Source of the DNA: Alphaproteobacteria bacterium
GTDB taxonomy: Bacteria; Pseudomonadota; Alphaproteobacteria; UBA828
Reading direction: 5' to 3'
Assembly: GCA_030604165.1 (NCBI GenBank)
Contig: JAUVWK010000062.1
Span: 1-10,769, forward strand
DNA: 10,769 nucleotides
The notes under the pieces were generated by a model that was not told the DNA's origin, searched no databases, and was given only the letters and a program-made list of their open reading frames with translations. Every line of letters begins with the position of its first letter. Positions within the stretch are counted from its first letter, which is position 1. The position numbers and the translations under genes are program-made. Below, in pieces: positions 1 to 6,757 of the stretch.

Positions 1-477
1 ATCCAGTTCAAGTCCTTGCGCGTGACGCAGGGCACCGGCGGGGCCGGACGGTTTCGTGGCGCACCGGGCGCGGAAGTTGTTTACGGGCCCAAGCACGACA
101 CCGTCACGCTCATCATCCCCTGCGACGGGCAATACAAACCGGCGGGCGGCGTGCAAGGCGGTCACGACGGCATCCCGGCCGCGACCTACCGCATCTCCCG
201 CAACGGCGCCGAGGAAAAACAGCCCAATATGGTGCAAATGAACCTGGAGCCCGGCGAATATGTGCGCGGCGTCGACAATAGCGGCGGCGGCTATGGCGAC
301 CCGTTGGAACGCGATCCGGCGCGCGTCATGCACGACGTGCTCGAGAAATGGGAGACCGTCGAGCGCGCGCGCGATATCTATGGCGTGGTTCTTAGCGGCT
401 CGGCCGAGGACGAAAGCCTCGCCGTCGACACGGCCGCGACCGAAAAGCGCCGCGCCGAGCTCGCCGCGCCCCAATAG
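1..477 (+). CDS. hyuB: Hydantoinase B/oxoprolinase family protein, C-terminal part (5' end outside window)
   Basis: The frame is open from base 1 and stops at TAG 475-477, so only about the last 158 residues are present. The fragment has the hallmarks of the HyuB C-terminus: a G-rich stretch (GTGGAGRFRGAPGAE) near its start, then a GGVQGGHDG turn, the segment LEPGEYVRGVDNSGGGYGDP, and the closing pattern ERDPARVMHDV followed by YGVVL. In the family this last pattern appears as GGGGyGdPleRdp...V..Dv...YGVv. HyuB partners HyuA in ATP-dependent opening of hydantoins or 5-oxoproline in the cytoplasm; hyuA would be expected upstream, outside the window. The amidase gene follows 35 bases later on the same strand, which suggests a shared transcript. 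The substrate (N-methylhydantoin, oxoproline, or another cyclic amide) cannot be decided from this fragment. Family assignment is firm; function is inferred. Confidence 0.9.
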   Translation: MQFKSLRVTQGTGGAGRFRGAPGAEVVYGPKHDTVTLIIPCDGQYKPAGGVQGGHDGIPAATYRISRNGAEEKQPNMVQMNLEPGEYVRGVDNSGGGYGDPLERDPARVMHDVLEKWETVERARDIYGVVLSGSAEDESLAVDTAATEKRRAELAAPQ

Positions 478-500
478 GCCAAGAAAAGCCACACGAGCAA

Positions 501-506
501 GGGAGG
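501..506 (+). promoter_or_regulatory. Ribosome binding site of the amidase gene
   Basis: GGGAGG sits six bases before ATG 513 in the 35-base gap after hyuB, a near-ideal Shine-Dalgarno sequence. It fixes the amidase start at 513 and indicates independent translation initiation within a probable common transcript. Confidence 0.75.
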
Positions 507-512
507 TTAGGC

Positions 513-1967
513 ATGACAATGAGCAACGAAATCTGCCGCATGGATGCGGTTGCCCTGGCCGGTAAGGTCCGCGCCAAGGAGCTTTCGGCCGTGGAGGTGA
601 CGGAAGCCGTGCTGGCGCGCATGGACACACTGGAGCCCGTGCTGCACGCCTTTTGCGCGCCGGGTCACGAGGTTGCGCGCGCGGCGGCGAAGGCGGTGGA
701 TGCCAAGATCGCCGCGGGCGAGGATGCGGGCCCGCTCGCGGGCGTGCCCATCGGCATCAAGGATCTGATCTGCACCAAGGATCTGCCGACGGTCTGCGGC
801 TCCTTCGCCTATAAGGATTTCGTCTCGGAGGTGGACGATATCGTGGTCGAGCGCTTGCGCGACGCCGGCGCGGTCGTCATCGGCAAGTCCAACGTGCCCG
901 AGTTCGGTTACAGCGGCGCGGGTCATAATCCCGTCTTCGAGACGACGCGCAATCCCTGGAATATCGAGCGTAACCCGGGCGGCTCCAGCGCCGGCGCCGG
1001 GGCGTCGGTGGCCGCCGGCGTGGGGCCGTTCGCCATCGGCAGCGACGGCGGCGGGTCGGTCCGTATTCCGGCGTCGTTCAGCGGGCTTGTGGGCGTCAAG
1101 GCCTCCATGGGCCGGGTGCCGCTCTGGCCCGGCACCAAGGACGAAACCTGCCCCGGCGTCTCGAGCTGGGAAGGGCTCGAGCATATCGGCCCGATCAGCC
1201 GCACGGTGGCGGACAGCGCGGCCATGCTTGCCGTCATCGCCGGCCCGGACATGCGCGATCGGCGCACCTTGCCGGACGCCGAATTCGATTGGATGGAATG
1301 CCTCGCGGGCGACATCAAGGGCTTGCGCGTGGCCTACAGCGCAGATTGGGGCTACGCCGCCGTCGACCCGGAGGTGCGGCAAATCGTCGGCGATGCGGTC
1401 AAGCGGTTCGAGAGCGACCTGGGCTGCACGGTGGAGGAGGCGGACCCCGGCTGGGACGATCCCTATGGCGCGTTCTGGGGCTTGGTGGCGCTCGAATCCG
1501 ACCTCGCCGGCATGCGCGCCCTGGTCGAAAAGCACGGCCCGCAGATGACCCCTCATCTGGTCGATTTCATCCGCAATCCCTGGACGGCGGAAGACCTGAC
1601 CAACGCGGTGATGGTGCGCAAGGCCGTCAACAACAAGATGGCTGCGTTCATGGCCAACTACGACTTGCTGCTCACGCCGACGCTTGCGTGCCCGGCGTTC
1701 GGACTGCACATGCAGGGGCCGGAGAAGATCGACGGGCGCATCGTGGCGCCGTTCCAGTGGCTGGCTTTCACGTTTCCGCTCAACATGACCGGTCAGCCCG
1801 CGGCGTCCGTTCCCGCCGGTTGGACCGCGGACGGATTGCCCGTCGGGCTGCAGATCGTCGGGCGGCACTTGGACGATCCGACGGTGTTGCGGGCGTGTGC
1901 CAATTTCGAGGCGGCGCAGCCGTGGCGCGATCGTTGGCCGCCGCTGTTGGACGAGATGGGCTTGTAG
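513..1967 (+). CDS. Amidase-signature family hydrolase
   Basis: This 484-residue protein is a full-length amidase-signature (AS) enzyme, which hydrolyses a carboxylic amide to acid plus ammonia or amine through a Ser-cisSer-Lys triad. The triad is visible: Lys83 in GVPIGIKDL, cis-Ser158 in GGSSAGAG, and nucleophile Ser182 in SDGGGSVRIPA. The spacings of 75 and 24 residues equal those known for fatty acid amide hydrolase (Lys142, Ser217, Ser241). The C-terminal part ends with PVGLQIVGRHLDDPTVLRAC, typical of the family. The start at 513 is supported by GGGAGG at 501-506, six bases upstream; a second in-frame ATG lies two codons in. No signal peptide is seen, so it is cytoplasmic. It lies directly behind hyuB and may process the ring-opened product, but AS family substrates range from simple amides to aryl amides and Glu-tRNA(Gln)-type subunits. 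It has no gatB/gatC neighbour here, so GatA is unlikely. Confidence 0.93.
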   Translation: MTMSNEICRMDAVALAGKVRAKELSAVEVTEAVLARMDTLEPVLHAFCAPGHEVARAAAKAVDAKIAAGEDAGPLAGVPIGIKDLICTKDLPTVCGSFAYKDFVSEVDDIVVERLRDAGAVVIGKSNVPEFGYSGAGHNPVFETTRNPWNIERNPGGSSAGAGASVAAGVGPFAIGSDGGGSVRIPASFSGLVGVKASMGRVPLWPGTKDETCPGVSSWEGLEHIGPISRTVADSAAMLAVIAGPDMRDRRTLPDAEFDWMECLAGDIKGLRVAYSADWGYAAVDPEVRQIVGDAVKRFESDLGCTVEEADPGWDDPYGAFWGLVALESDLAGMRALVEKHGPQMTPHLVDFIRNPWTAEDLTNAVMVRKAVNNKMAAFMANYDLLLTPTLACPAFGLHMQGPEKIDGRIVAPFQWLAFTFPLNMTGQPAASVPAGWTADGLPVGLQIVGRHLDDPTVLRACANFEAAQPWRDRWPPLLDEMGL

Positions 1968-2216
1968 CCGAGTCCGGGCGGTGCGCGCGCGCTGACCGAC
2001 CCGTTTCCACCGCATCGAACGCCGCCATCCTGTTGGTCGGTTTGGCGTGGCGCAACAGTCATGCGCCGCCAATTACACAGCATTGACACAGCTACGCCCG
2101 TCGCGCTGGCGTAAAATTCAAGCCAACGTACGATGGCCTGTGCGCCGCGCGCCTGTCATGGCGCGCAACAGTCACCACACAATCGATAATCGACCGGCCG
2201 GACCGGAGCGTAGCGC
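1968..2216. other. Non-coding gap with a 12-base direct repeat
   Basis: These 249 bases lie between the amidase and the surface-antigen gene. No protein of credible composition was found on either strand. GCGCAACAGTCA occurs at 2050-2061 and again at 2163-2174, each preceded by TGGCG-like sequence, with a 113-base period. A perfect TTGACA at 2083-2088 and TAAAAT at 2112-2117 are 23 bases apart, too far for an ordinary sigma-70 promoter. A 7-bp pairing (ACCGACC 1995-2001 with GGTCGGT 2035-2041) has a 33-base loop and is a poor terminator. The gap presumably holds the end of the amidase transcript and the promoter of the next gene, but neither can be placed with confidence. Confidence 0.5.
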
Positions 2217-2945
2217 ATGATCAAGAAAACCGCCTTCGTCGCCGCGATCGTCGGGCTGGCCGCGTGGGCGCTTGCACAAACGCCCGCGGCCGGCGGCATG
2301 CTCAAGGTTTCGGCCTTCGTCGCGGGCTCCGGCCAACAGCGGGATGCGCTCGCTGAGCGGGGCCCGGCCGCGCCGTTGCTGATCGAGATCAAGCAGAAGA
2401 AGCGTGGCCGCGACAAGCACGGCCACAACAAGCAGCTCTACAGGAAGAGCGTCAGGCTCGGCGGTGGGCCGCCGCCCTGGGCGCCGGCGCATGGCTACCG
2501 GGCGCAGCAGGGCGAGGCCTATGTGCCGCCCTTCGGCATCGACATCGGCCGATGCAACCGCGATCTTCTGGGCAGCGTGCTCGGCGGCGTGGTCGGCGCC
2601 GCGGCCGGTTCCACCATCGGCAAGGGCGATGGGCGCACATTGGCGATCGTGGGCGGCACGATCATCGGCGTCGTCGTCGGCGGCAGCATCGGCCGCACCA
2701 TGGATCAGCTGGATCAAAATTGTGTCGGCCAAGTGTTGGAGCATGCGCCCGACGGCCGACACGTCGACTGGCGCTCGACCGAGTCCGATTCGCGCTACCG
2801 GGTTACGCCGGTGCAAACCTACGAAGACCCGGAGGGCCGCTATTGCCGCGAATACACCACCACCGCGACCGTCGGCGGCAGAACCCAAGAGGTCTACGGC
2901 CGCGCCTGCCGTCAGCCGGATGGCTCGTGGCAACTTATTTCTTGA
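2217..2945 (+). CDS. Secreted glycine-zipper surface antigen (17 kDa antigen / RT0821-Lpp0805-like)
   Basis: The 242-residue product begins with a signal peptide: Lys3-Lys4, a hydrophobic run to about residue 20, and an ALA|Q cleavage site. No lipobox cysteine is seen, so it should be soluble or outer-membrane associated rather than a lipoprotein. Residues 57-80 are strongly basic (KQKKRGRDKHGHNKQ), followed by a Pro/aromatic segment PPPWAPAHGYR at 85-95. Residues 117-160 form a glycine zipper of two hydrophobic stretches, LLGSVLGGVVGAAAGSTIG and LAIVGGTIIGVVVGGSIG. The tail carries the family signature CREYTTTATVGG...GRAC...DGSW, ending at residue 242. The C-terminal half matches the Rickettsia-type 17 kDa surface antigen family, whose exact role is unknown but which is placed in the envelope. 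GGAG at 2205-2208, eight bases before the ATG, supports the start. Four cysteines (113, 169, 210, 231) remain in the mature chain and could form disulfides in the periplasm. Confidence 0.85.
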   Translation: MIKKTAFVAAIVGLAAWALAQTPAAGGMLKVSAFVAGSGQQRDALAERGPAAPLLIEIKQKKRGRDKHGHNKQLYRKSVRLGGGPPPWAPAHGYRAQQGEAYVPPFGIDIGRCNRDLLGSVLGGVVGAAAGSTIGKGDGRTLAIVGGTIIGVVVGGSIGRTMDQLDQNCVGQVLEHAPDGRHVDWRSTESDSRYRVTPVQTYEDPEGRYCREYTTTATVGGRTQEVYGRACRQPDGSWQLIS

Positions 2946-3010
2946 TCGCTTGATTTCGTGCCGGTGACGCAAGGGGTTCGTGGGGCCGCTGGCCGCGCTA
3001 TTGTCTTGCG

Positions 3011-3595
3011 ATGACAAACCCACGCACGCCGCCACGCTGGCTCAAGCCGGCCACCGACATCGGCCCCATCGCGGTCTTTTTTGTCGCCTATCTGAAGTTC
3101 GGTCTGTTGCCGGCGACCGCCGCGCTGATCGCGGCCACGGCGGCGGCGTTGCTGCTGTCGCTGGTGGTGGCGGGGCGGGTGCCGCTGGTGCCGCTGGTCA
3201 CCGCCGGCGTGGTCGGGCTCTTCGGTGGGCTGACGCTACTCTTGAATGACGAAACCTTTATCAAGCTGAAACCGACCATCGTCCAGGGTCTGTTCGCGCT
3301 CGTCTTGTTCGGCGGCTTTGCGCTCGGCCGCTCGCCGCTGAAGCGCCTGTTCGGCACCGCCTGGCCCATGGACGACACGGGTTGGCGTTGGCTCGGCCTG
3401 CGCTTCGCCGGTTACTTCGCGGTCATGGCGCTGCTCAACGAAATCGTCTGGCGCACGCAGACCACGGATTTCTGGGTGAGCTTCAAAGTGTTCGGAATCA
3501 TGGGGCTGACCATGGTCTTCACGTTGGCGCAGATGCCGCTGATCCGGCGCCATCGTTTGCGCGAGACACCGAGCGACGGCGCGGCCGACGGCTGA
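3011..3595 (+). CDS. yciB: YciB/IspZ family inner-membrane septation protein
   Basis: This 194-residue protein is rich in hydrophobic segments, roughly residues 17-33, 34-52, 59-77, 88-106, 129-145 and 155-175, giving a polytopic inner-membrane protein. The conserved family core is present at 71-92: FGGLTLLLNDETFIKLKPTI followed by VQ. So are the later NEIVWR at 143-148 and WVSFKVFG at 155-162. YciB (intracellular septation protein A) is known to interact with cell-elongation and division proteins and to affect envelope integrity. Length agrees with the family (about 180-200 residues). No good Shine-Dalgarno precedes ATG 3011, so initiation may be weak or leaderless; no better upstream start was seen in this frame. 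It follows the surface-antigen gene after 65 bases and could be cotranscribed with it. It ends only 7 bases from the end of a gene on the opposite strand. Confidence 0.92.
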   Translation: MTNPRTPPRWLKPATDIGPIAVFFVAYLKFGLLPATAALIAATAAALLLSLVVAGRVPLVPLVTAGVVGLFGGLTLLLNDETFIKLKPTIVQGLFALVLFGGFALGRSPLKRLFGTAWPMDDTGWRWLGLRFAGYFAVMALLNEIVWRTQTTDFWVSFKVFGIMGLTMVFTLAQMPLIRRHRLRETPSDGAADG

Positions 3596-3606
3596 GCTCG
3601 GCTCAG
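3592..3606. terminator. Short inverted repeat across both stop codons of a convergent gene pair
   Basis: CTGAGC (3592-3597), loop TCG, GCTCAG (3601-3606) makes a 6-bp perfect stem. The TGA of yciB (3593-3595) lies in one arm and the TGA of the minus-strand dehydrogenase (3605-3603) in the other. No T-tract follows on either side, so intrinsic termination is uncertain; it may instead be a compact bidirectional stop structure or chance. Confidence 0.3.
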
Positions 3607-4370
3607 ACCCAGCCGCCATCCACGATATAGTTCTGATTGGTGCAGGCGGCGCTGTCGTCGGCGGCGAAAAACAGCACGACGCGCGCGATCTCGTCCGGCA
3701 CGAGCTTGCGTTTCAGACATTGGTGATGCATGAGCTCCGCCTCGCCCTCGGGCGTGAGCCACTTGGCCTTTTGGCGCTCGGTCATGATCCAGCCCGGCAA
3801 CACCGAATTGACCCGAATATTGGCGGGCCCCAGGTCGCGCGCGAGCGCGCGGGTCAAGCCCGCGATGGCCGCCTTGGCCGCCGAGTAGACCGGCATGCCG
3901 CCCTGGCCGATGAGCCAGCTCACCGAACCTAGGTTAATGATGGCGCCGCCACCGGCCGCGGCCATTTGCTTGTGCACGGCTTGGACCGCGAAAAACTGGT
4001 GCTTCAAATTCACGGCCATGCGCTCGTCCCAATAATCGGGCGTTACCGCGTCGATGGCGTGGCGGTCGTCGTTGGCGGCATTGTTGATCAGCACGCGGAT
4101 CGGCCCGAGACGCGCCGCCGCCTCGGCGAGGGCCGCTTGGAGCGCGCCGATGTCGCGCACATCGCAGGGGAAAAATGCGGGGGCGGGGTCGCCGCGCCCG
4201 GCGATGGCGTCGACCAGCGCGGCGCTCGCCCGCCGGTCGATGTCGGCGAAGGCAACCTTCGAGCCTTGGGCGCAGAACCGCGCGACGATCGCGCCGCCGA
4301 TGCCCGAGCCGCCACCCGTGACGAAGACCACTCGGTTCTCGAGACTCGGATAGATCGCTCCGCCGTGCAT
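3603..4370 (-). CDS. Short-chain dehydrogenase/reductase (classical SDR, NAD-type)
   Basis: The start is taken at the ATG whose first base is 4370, because GGGAGG (complement of 4380-4385) lies nine bases upstream; an in-frame TTG at 4421 would add 17 residues that lack SDR character. The 255-residue product has the classical SDR layout: nucleotide motif TGGGSGIG at 18-25, Asp43 at the end of beta-2 (favouring NAD over NADP), Asp70 in PCDV, NNAA at 96-99, and the catalytic tetrad Asn121, Ser149, Tyr162, Lys166 (VYSAAK). The C-terminus ends in the usual YIVDGGWV. It is expected to oxidise a hydroxyl of a sugar, polyol or hydroxy acid in the cytoplasm. It is divergent from an isomerase/oxidoreductase operon, sharing a 122-base control region with it, so a joint catabolic role is likely. 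The substrate is unknown. Confidence 0.92.
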   Translation of the reverse strand: MHGGAIYPSLENRVVFVTGGGSGIGGAIVARFCAQGSKVAFADIDRRASAALVDAIAGRGDPAPAFFPCDVRDIGALQAALAEAAARLGPIRVLINNAANDDRHAIDAVTPDYWDERMAVNLKHQFFAVQAVHKQMAAAGGGAIINLGSVSWLIGQGGMPVYSAAKAAIAGLTRALARDLGPANIRVNSVLPGWIMTERQKAKWLTPEGEAELMHHQCLKRKLVPDEIARVVLFFAADDSAACTNQNYIVDGGWV

Positions 4371-4379
4371 GGTGCCGCG

Positions 4380-4385
4380 CCTCCC
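4380..4385 (-). promoter_or_regulatory. Ribosome binding site deciding the SDR start
   Basis: Reading the minus strand, GGGAGG ends nine bases before the ATG at 4370-4368. It selects this ATG over the upstream in-frame TTG at 4421 and puts the SDR nucleotide motif at the usual distance from the N-terminus. Confidence 0.7.
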
Positions 4386-4452
4386 AACGCCGGACTCTTG
4401 TCGCGCCCCGAGCGGGCGCAAAGCATCTTATGATTCGGCCGGCCGTGTGTTA

Positions 4453-4470
4453 AAAAATAATATTATTTTT
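4453..4470. promoter_or_regulatory. 18-bp perfect AT-only palindrome in a divergent control region (candidate operator)
   Basis: AAAAATAATATTATTTTT at 4453-4470 is a perfect two-fold palindrome made only of A and T, in DNA that is otherwise strongly GC-rich. It lies in the 122-base gap between the minus-strand dehydrogenase (starting 4370) and the plus-strand isomerase (starting 4493). Its centre is about 31 bases before the isomerase ATG and about 91 bases before the dehydrogenase ATG. It contains -10-like TAATAT/ATTATT sequences in both orientations. A dimeric regulator is the natural reader, and the FadR-type protein encoded at 6754-7524 in the same operon is the obvious candidate. That link is an inference from position. 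Confidence 0.6.
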
Positions 4471-4480
4471 CCGGGAGAAA

Positions 4481-4485
4481 GGGAG
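4481..4485 (+). promoter_or_regulatory. Ribosome binding site of the sugar isomerase gene
   Basis: GGGAG at 4481-4485, within a purine-rich stretch that begins at 4473, lies seven bases before ATG 4493 and supports that start. Confidence 0.65.
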
Positions 4486-4492
4486 AGCACCA

Positions 4493-5548
4493 ATGAACAC
4501 GATCAAGGGGCCGGCCATTTTTCTCGCCCAATTCGTGGCCGACGAGCCGCCGTTCGACAATCCTCGGAACATCGGCGGCTGGGCCGCGTCGCTGGGTTAC
4601 AAAGGGCTTCAGATTCCGTCCTGGGACAGCCGCCTGATCGACCTCGCCCAGGCGGCCGAGAGCCGGAGCTATTGCGACGATCTCAATGGCACGTTGGCCG
4701 AGCAGGGCGTCGAGATATCCGAGTTGTCGACGCATTTGCAGGGCCAGTGTGTCGCGGTTCACCCGGCCTACGATGAAGCGTTCGACGGCTTCGCGGCGCC
4801 CGAGGTACGTGGCGATCCGCAAGCCCGGCAGAGCTGGGCGGTCGAGCAGCTCTTGCTGGCGGCCAAGGCCTCGGCCAATCTCGGGCTAACGGCGCATGCT
4901 ACCTTCTCGGGCGGGCTGGTTTGGCCGTACCTCTATCCCTGGCCGCCGCGGCCGCCGGGCTTGGTGGAAGAGGGCTTCGACGAGCTGGCCCGGCGCTGGC
5001 GCCCCATCCTCGACGCCTTCGACGAGGCCGGTGTCGATCTCTGCTTCGAGATTCATCCGAGCGAGGATCTGCACGACGGCGCCACGTTCGAGATGTTCCT
5101 GGAGCGCGTCGGCAATCATCCACGCTGCAACATCCTGTTCGATCCCAGCCACTTGTTGCTGCAGCAGCTCGATTATCTCGCGTTCATCGACCTCTACCAC
5201 GAGCGCATCAAGATGGTTCACGTCAAGGACGCGGAGTTCAATGCGAGCGGCCGCGTCGGTGTCTATGGCGGTTTTCAGCCGTGGCTGCAGCGCGCCGGCC
5301 GCTTCCGCTCGACGGGCGACGGCCAGGTGGACTTCGATGGCATCTTCTCCAAGCTGGCGGCCTACGACTTCGAGGGTTGGGCGGTGCTGGAATGGGAGTG
5401 CTGCCTGAAGCACCCCGAGGATGGCGCGCGCGAGGGCGCCGAGTTCATTCAGCAGCACATCATCCGGGTCACCGACAAATCCTTCGACGATTTCGTCAGC
5501 TCGGGCGCGGACAACACGGCCAACCGCCGCATTCTCGGCCTCGCCTGA
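4493..5548 (+). CDS. Sugar phosphate isomerase/epimerase-like TIM-barrel protein (xylose isomerase-like)
   Basis: The 351-residue protein belongs to the xylose-isomerase-like TIM-barrel (AP endonuclease 2) superfamily. Four metal-site residues fall in the expected order: Glu186 in FEIHPSE, Asp217 in FDPSH, His243 in VHVKD, and Glu300 or Glu302 in VLEWE. Additional conserved-looking residues include His188, His220 and the STHLQGQ segment at 79-85. The spacing resembles that of D-tagatose 3-epimerase (Glu152, Asp185, His211, Glu246), with a longer insert before the last glutamate. Such proteins isomerise, epimerise, dehydrate or cleave keto-sugars using Mn or Mg. It is first in an operon with a Gfo/Idh/MocA oxidoreductase 12 bases downstream, a pairing seen in inositol-type and 3-keto-glycoside catabolism, so the substrate may be an oxidised sugar made by its neighbour. 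No signal peptide; cytoplasmic. The exact reaction is not assignable. Confidence 0.9.
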   Translation: MNTIKGPAIFLAQFVADEPPFDNPRNIGGWAASLGYKGLQIPSWDSRLIDLAQAAESRSYCDDLNGTLAEQGVEISELSTHLQGQCVAVHPAYDEAFDGFAAPEVRGDPQARQSWAVEQLLLAAKASANLGLTAHATFSGGLVWPYLYPWPPRPPGLVEEGFDELARRWRPILDAFDEAGVDLCFEIHPSEDLHDGATFEMFLERVGNHPRCNILFDPSHLLLQQLDYLAFIDLYHERIKMVHVKDAEFNASGRVGVYGGFQPWLQRAGRFRSTGDGQVDFDGIFSKLAAYDFEGWAVLEWECCLKHPEDGAREGAEFIQQHIIRVTDKSFDDFVSSGADNTANRRILGLA

Positions 5549-5560
5549 GGCACGCGCGGC

Positions 5561-6757
5561 GTGGTCAGCGAAGGCAGCGCCAGCCGGGACGCGCCCGCCC
5601 GGCGGCTCAGGTTCGGCATGGTGGGCGGCGGCGACGGCGCCTTCATCGGCGCCGTGCACCGCATCGCGGCCCGGCTCGACGACCGCTACGAGCTGGTCGC
5701 CGGCGCGCTCGCCTCCGAGCCGGCCCGCGCCAAGCGCTCGGCGTTGGCGCTCGGCATCGCACCGGAGCGGGCCTATGGCCGCTTCGAGGAGATGGCGGCC
5801 GGTGAGGCGGCGCGCGACGACGGTATCGACCTGGTCGCCATCGTCACGCCCAACGATTTGCATCATGCCGTGGCCCGCGCCTTTCTCGACCGCGGCATCC
5901 ACGTGATCTGCGACAAGCCCCTGACCACCACGCTCGCCGATGCGCTCGATCTTGCCGCCGTGGTCCGTCGCACCGGGCTGGTCTTCGCGCTCACCCACAA
6001 CTACACGGGCTACCCCATGGTGCGCCAAGCGCGGGCCATGGTGGCGGCCGGCGCGCTCGGCGAGATCCGCGTGGTGCAGGTCGAGTATGCGCAGGATTGG
6101 CTCGCCGAGCGGATCGAGGCGAGCGGTCAAAAGCAGGCGGCGTGGCGCACCGATCCCCAGCGCGCCGGACCGGCCGGGAGCGTCGGTGACGTCGGCACGC
6201 ACGCCTTCAATCTCGCCGCCTTCGTCACCGGGCTCGAGCTCGAGGCGCTTTGCGCCGACCTCTCGACTTTCGTCGCCGGCCGTCCGCTCGACGACAACGC
6301 CCACATGCTGCTGCGCTACCAAGGCGGCGCGCGCGGCATGCTGTGGGTCAGTCAAGTCGCGGCGGGCAGCGAGAACGACTTGACGCTGCGCGTCTACGGC
6401 GCGCAAGGCGGGCTCGCCTGGCGTCACGACAATCCCAATTACCTCCTGCACACGCCGTTGGGCGAGCCGCCCCGCACCCTGGGCCGCGGTGGCGCCGCAA
6501 CGGGGGTGGAGGCCGCCCATGCCACGCGTCTTCCGCCCGGCCATCCCGAGGGCTATTTCGAAGGCTTCGCCAACATCTATCGCGACGTGGCCGAAGCGAT
6601 TGCGGCGCGGCTCGAGCATCGCGACCCGGATCCGCTCGCCTTGGCGTTCCCGACCGTCGAAGACGGCGTGCGCGGGGTCAAGTTCATCGAAGCGGCGGTG
6701 GAATCGAGCGCGCGTGGCGGCGTCTGGGTGGACACGAGGGTGGCGTTCCAGCGATGA
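5561..6757 (+). CDS. Gfo/Idh/MocA family NAD(P)-dependent oxidoreductase
   Basis: This protein of 398 residues starts with GTG at 5561; GAGG at 5547-5550, overlapping the upstream stop, is a plausible ribosome site. The Rossmann motif FGMVGGGDGAFIG spans 18-30, and the only nearby ATG lies inside it, which rules that out as the start. VTPNDLHH at 95-102 and CDKPL at 117-121 (Lys119, the family's E/DKP lysine) follow. In the C-terminal domain GSVGDVGTHAFN gives the catalytic pair Asp210 and His214. These enzymes oxidise or reduce sugars, inositols and related polyols in the cytoplasm. Its gene lies between the TIM-barrel isomerase gene and the regulator gene, whose ATG overlaps its TGA by four bases (ATGA, 6754-6757), so translation is probably coupled. 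It likely performs the oxidation that feeds the isomerase-like enzyme. Inositol-type or anhydrosugar substrates are possible; none is proven. Confidence 0.93.
   Translation: MVSEGSASRDAPARRLRFGMVGGGDGAFIGAVHRIAARLDDRYELVAGALASEPARAKRSALALGIAPERAYGRFEEMAAGEAARDDGIDLVAIVTPNDLHHAVARAFLDRGIHVICDKPLTTTLADALDLAAVVRRTGLVFALTHNYTGYPMVRQARAMVAAGALGEIRVVQVEYAQDWLAERIEASGQKQAAWRTDPQRAGPAGSVGDVGTHAFNLAAFVTGLELEALCADLSTFVAGRPLDDNAHMLLRYQGGARGMLWVSQVAAGSENDLTLRVYGAQGGLAWRHDNPNYLLHTPLGEPPRTLGRGGAATGVEAAHATRLPPGHPEGYFEGFANIYRDVAEAIAARLEHRDPDPLALAFPTVEDGVRGVKFIEAAVESSARGGVWVDTRVAFQR

Noticed and set aside
1995..2041. ACCGACC/GGTCGGT followed by TTT as a terminator of the amidase gene
   Set aside because: The 33-base loop and three-base T-run make it weak; not called as a terminator.
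507..2072. Long antisense open frame opposite the amidase gene
   Set aside because: It mirrors the amidase codon bias, its product is Arg/His/Asp-rich with no recognisable motif, and the plus-strand gene has a complete catalytic triad and a ribosome site.
2083..2117. TTGACA ... TAAAAT as a sigma-70 promoter for the surface-antigen gene
   Set aside because: The spacing is 23 bases, outside the usual 16-18; no better -10 box lies at the right distance.
4371..4421. Upstream TTG start of the SDR gene at 4421
   Set aside because: It adds 17 residues lacking SDR character and has no ribosome site, while ATG 4370 has GGGAGG nine bases upstream.
4886..6619. 577-codon antisense open frame opposite the isomerase and Gfo/Idh genes
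   Set aside because: It spans two well-supported genes and has low-complexity composition without family motifs, as expected from GC-biased third positions.
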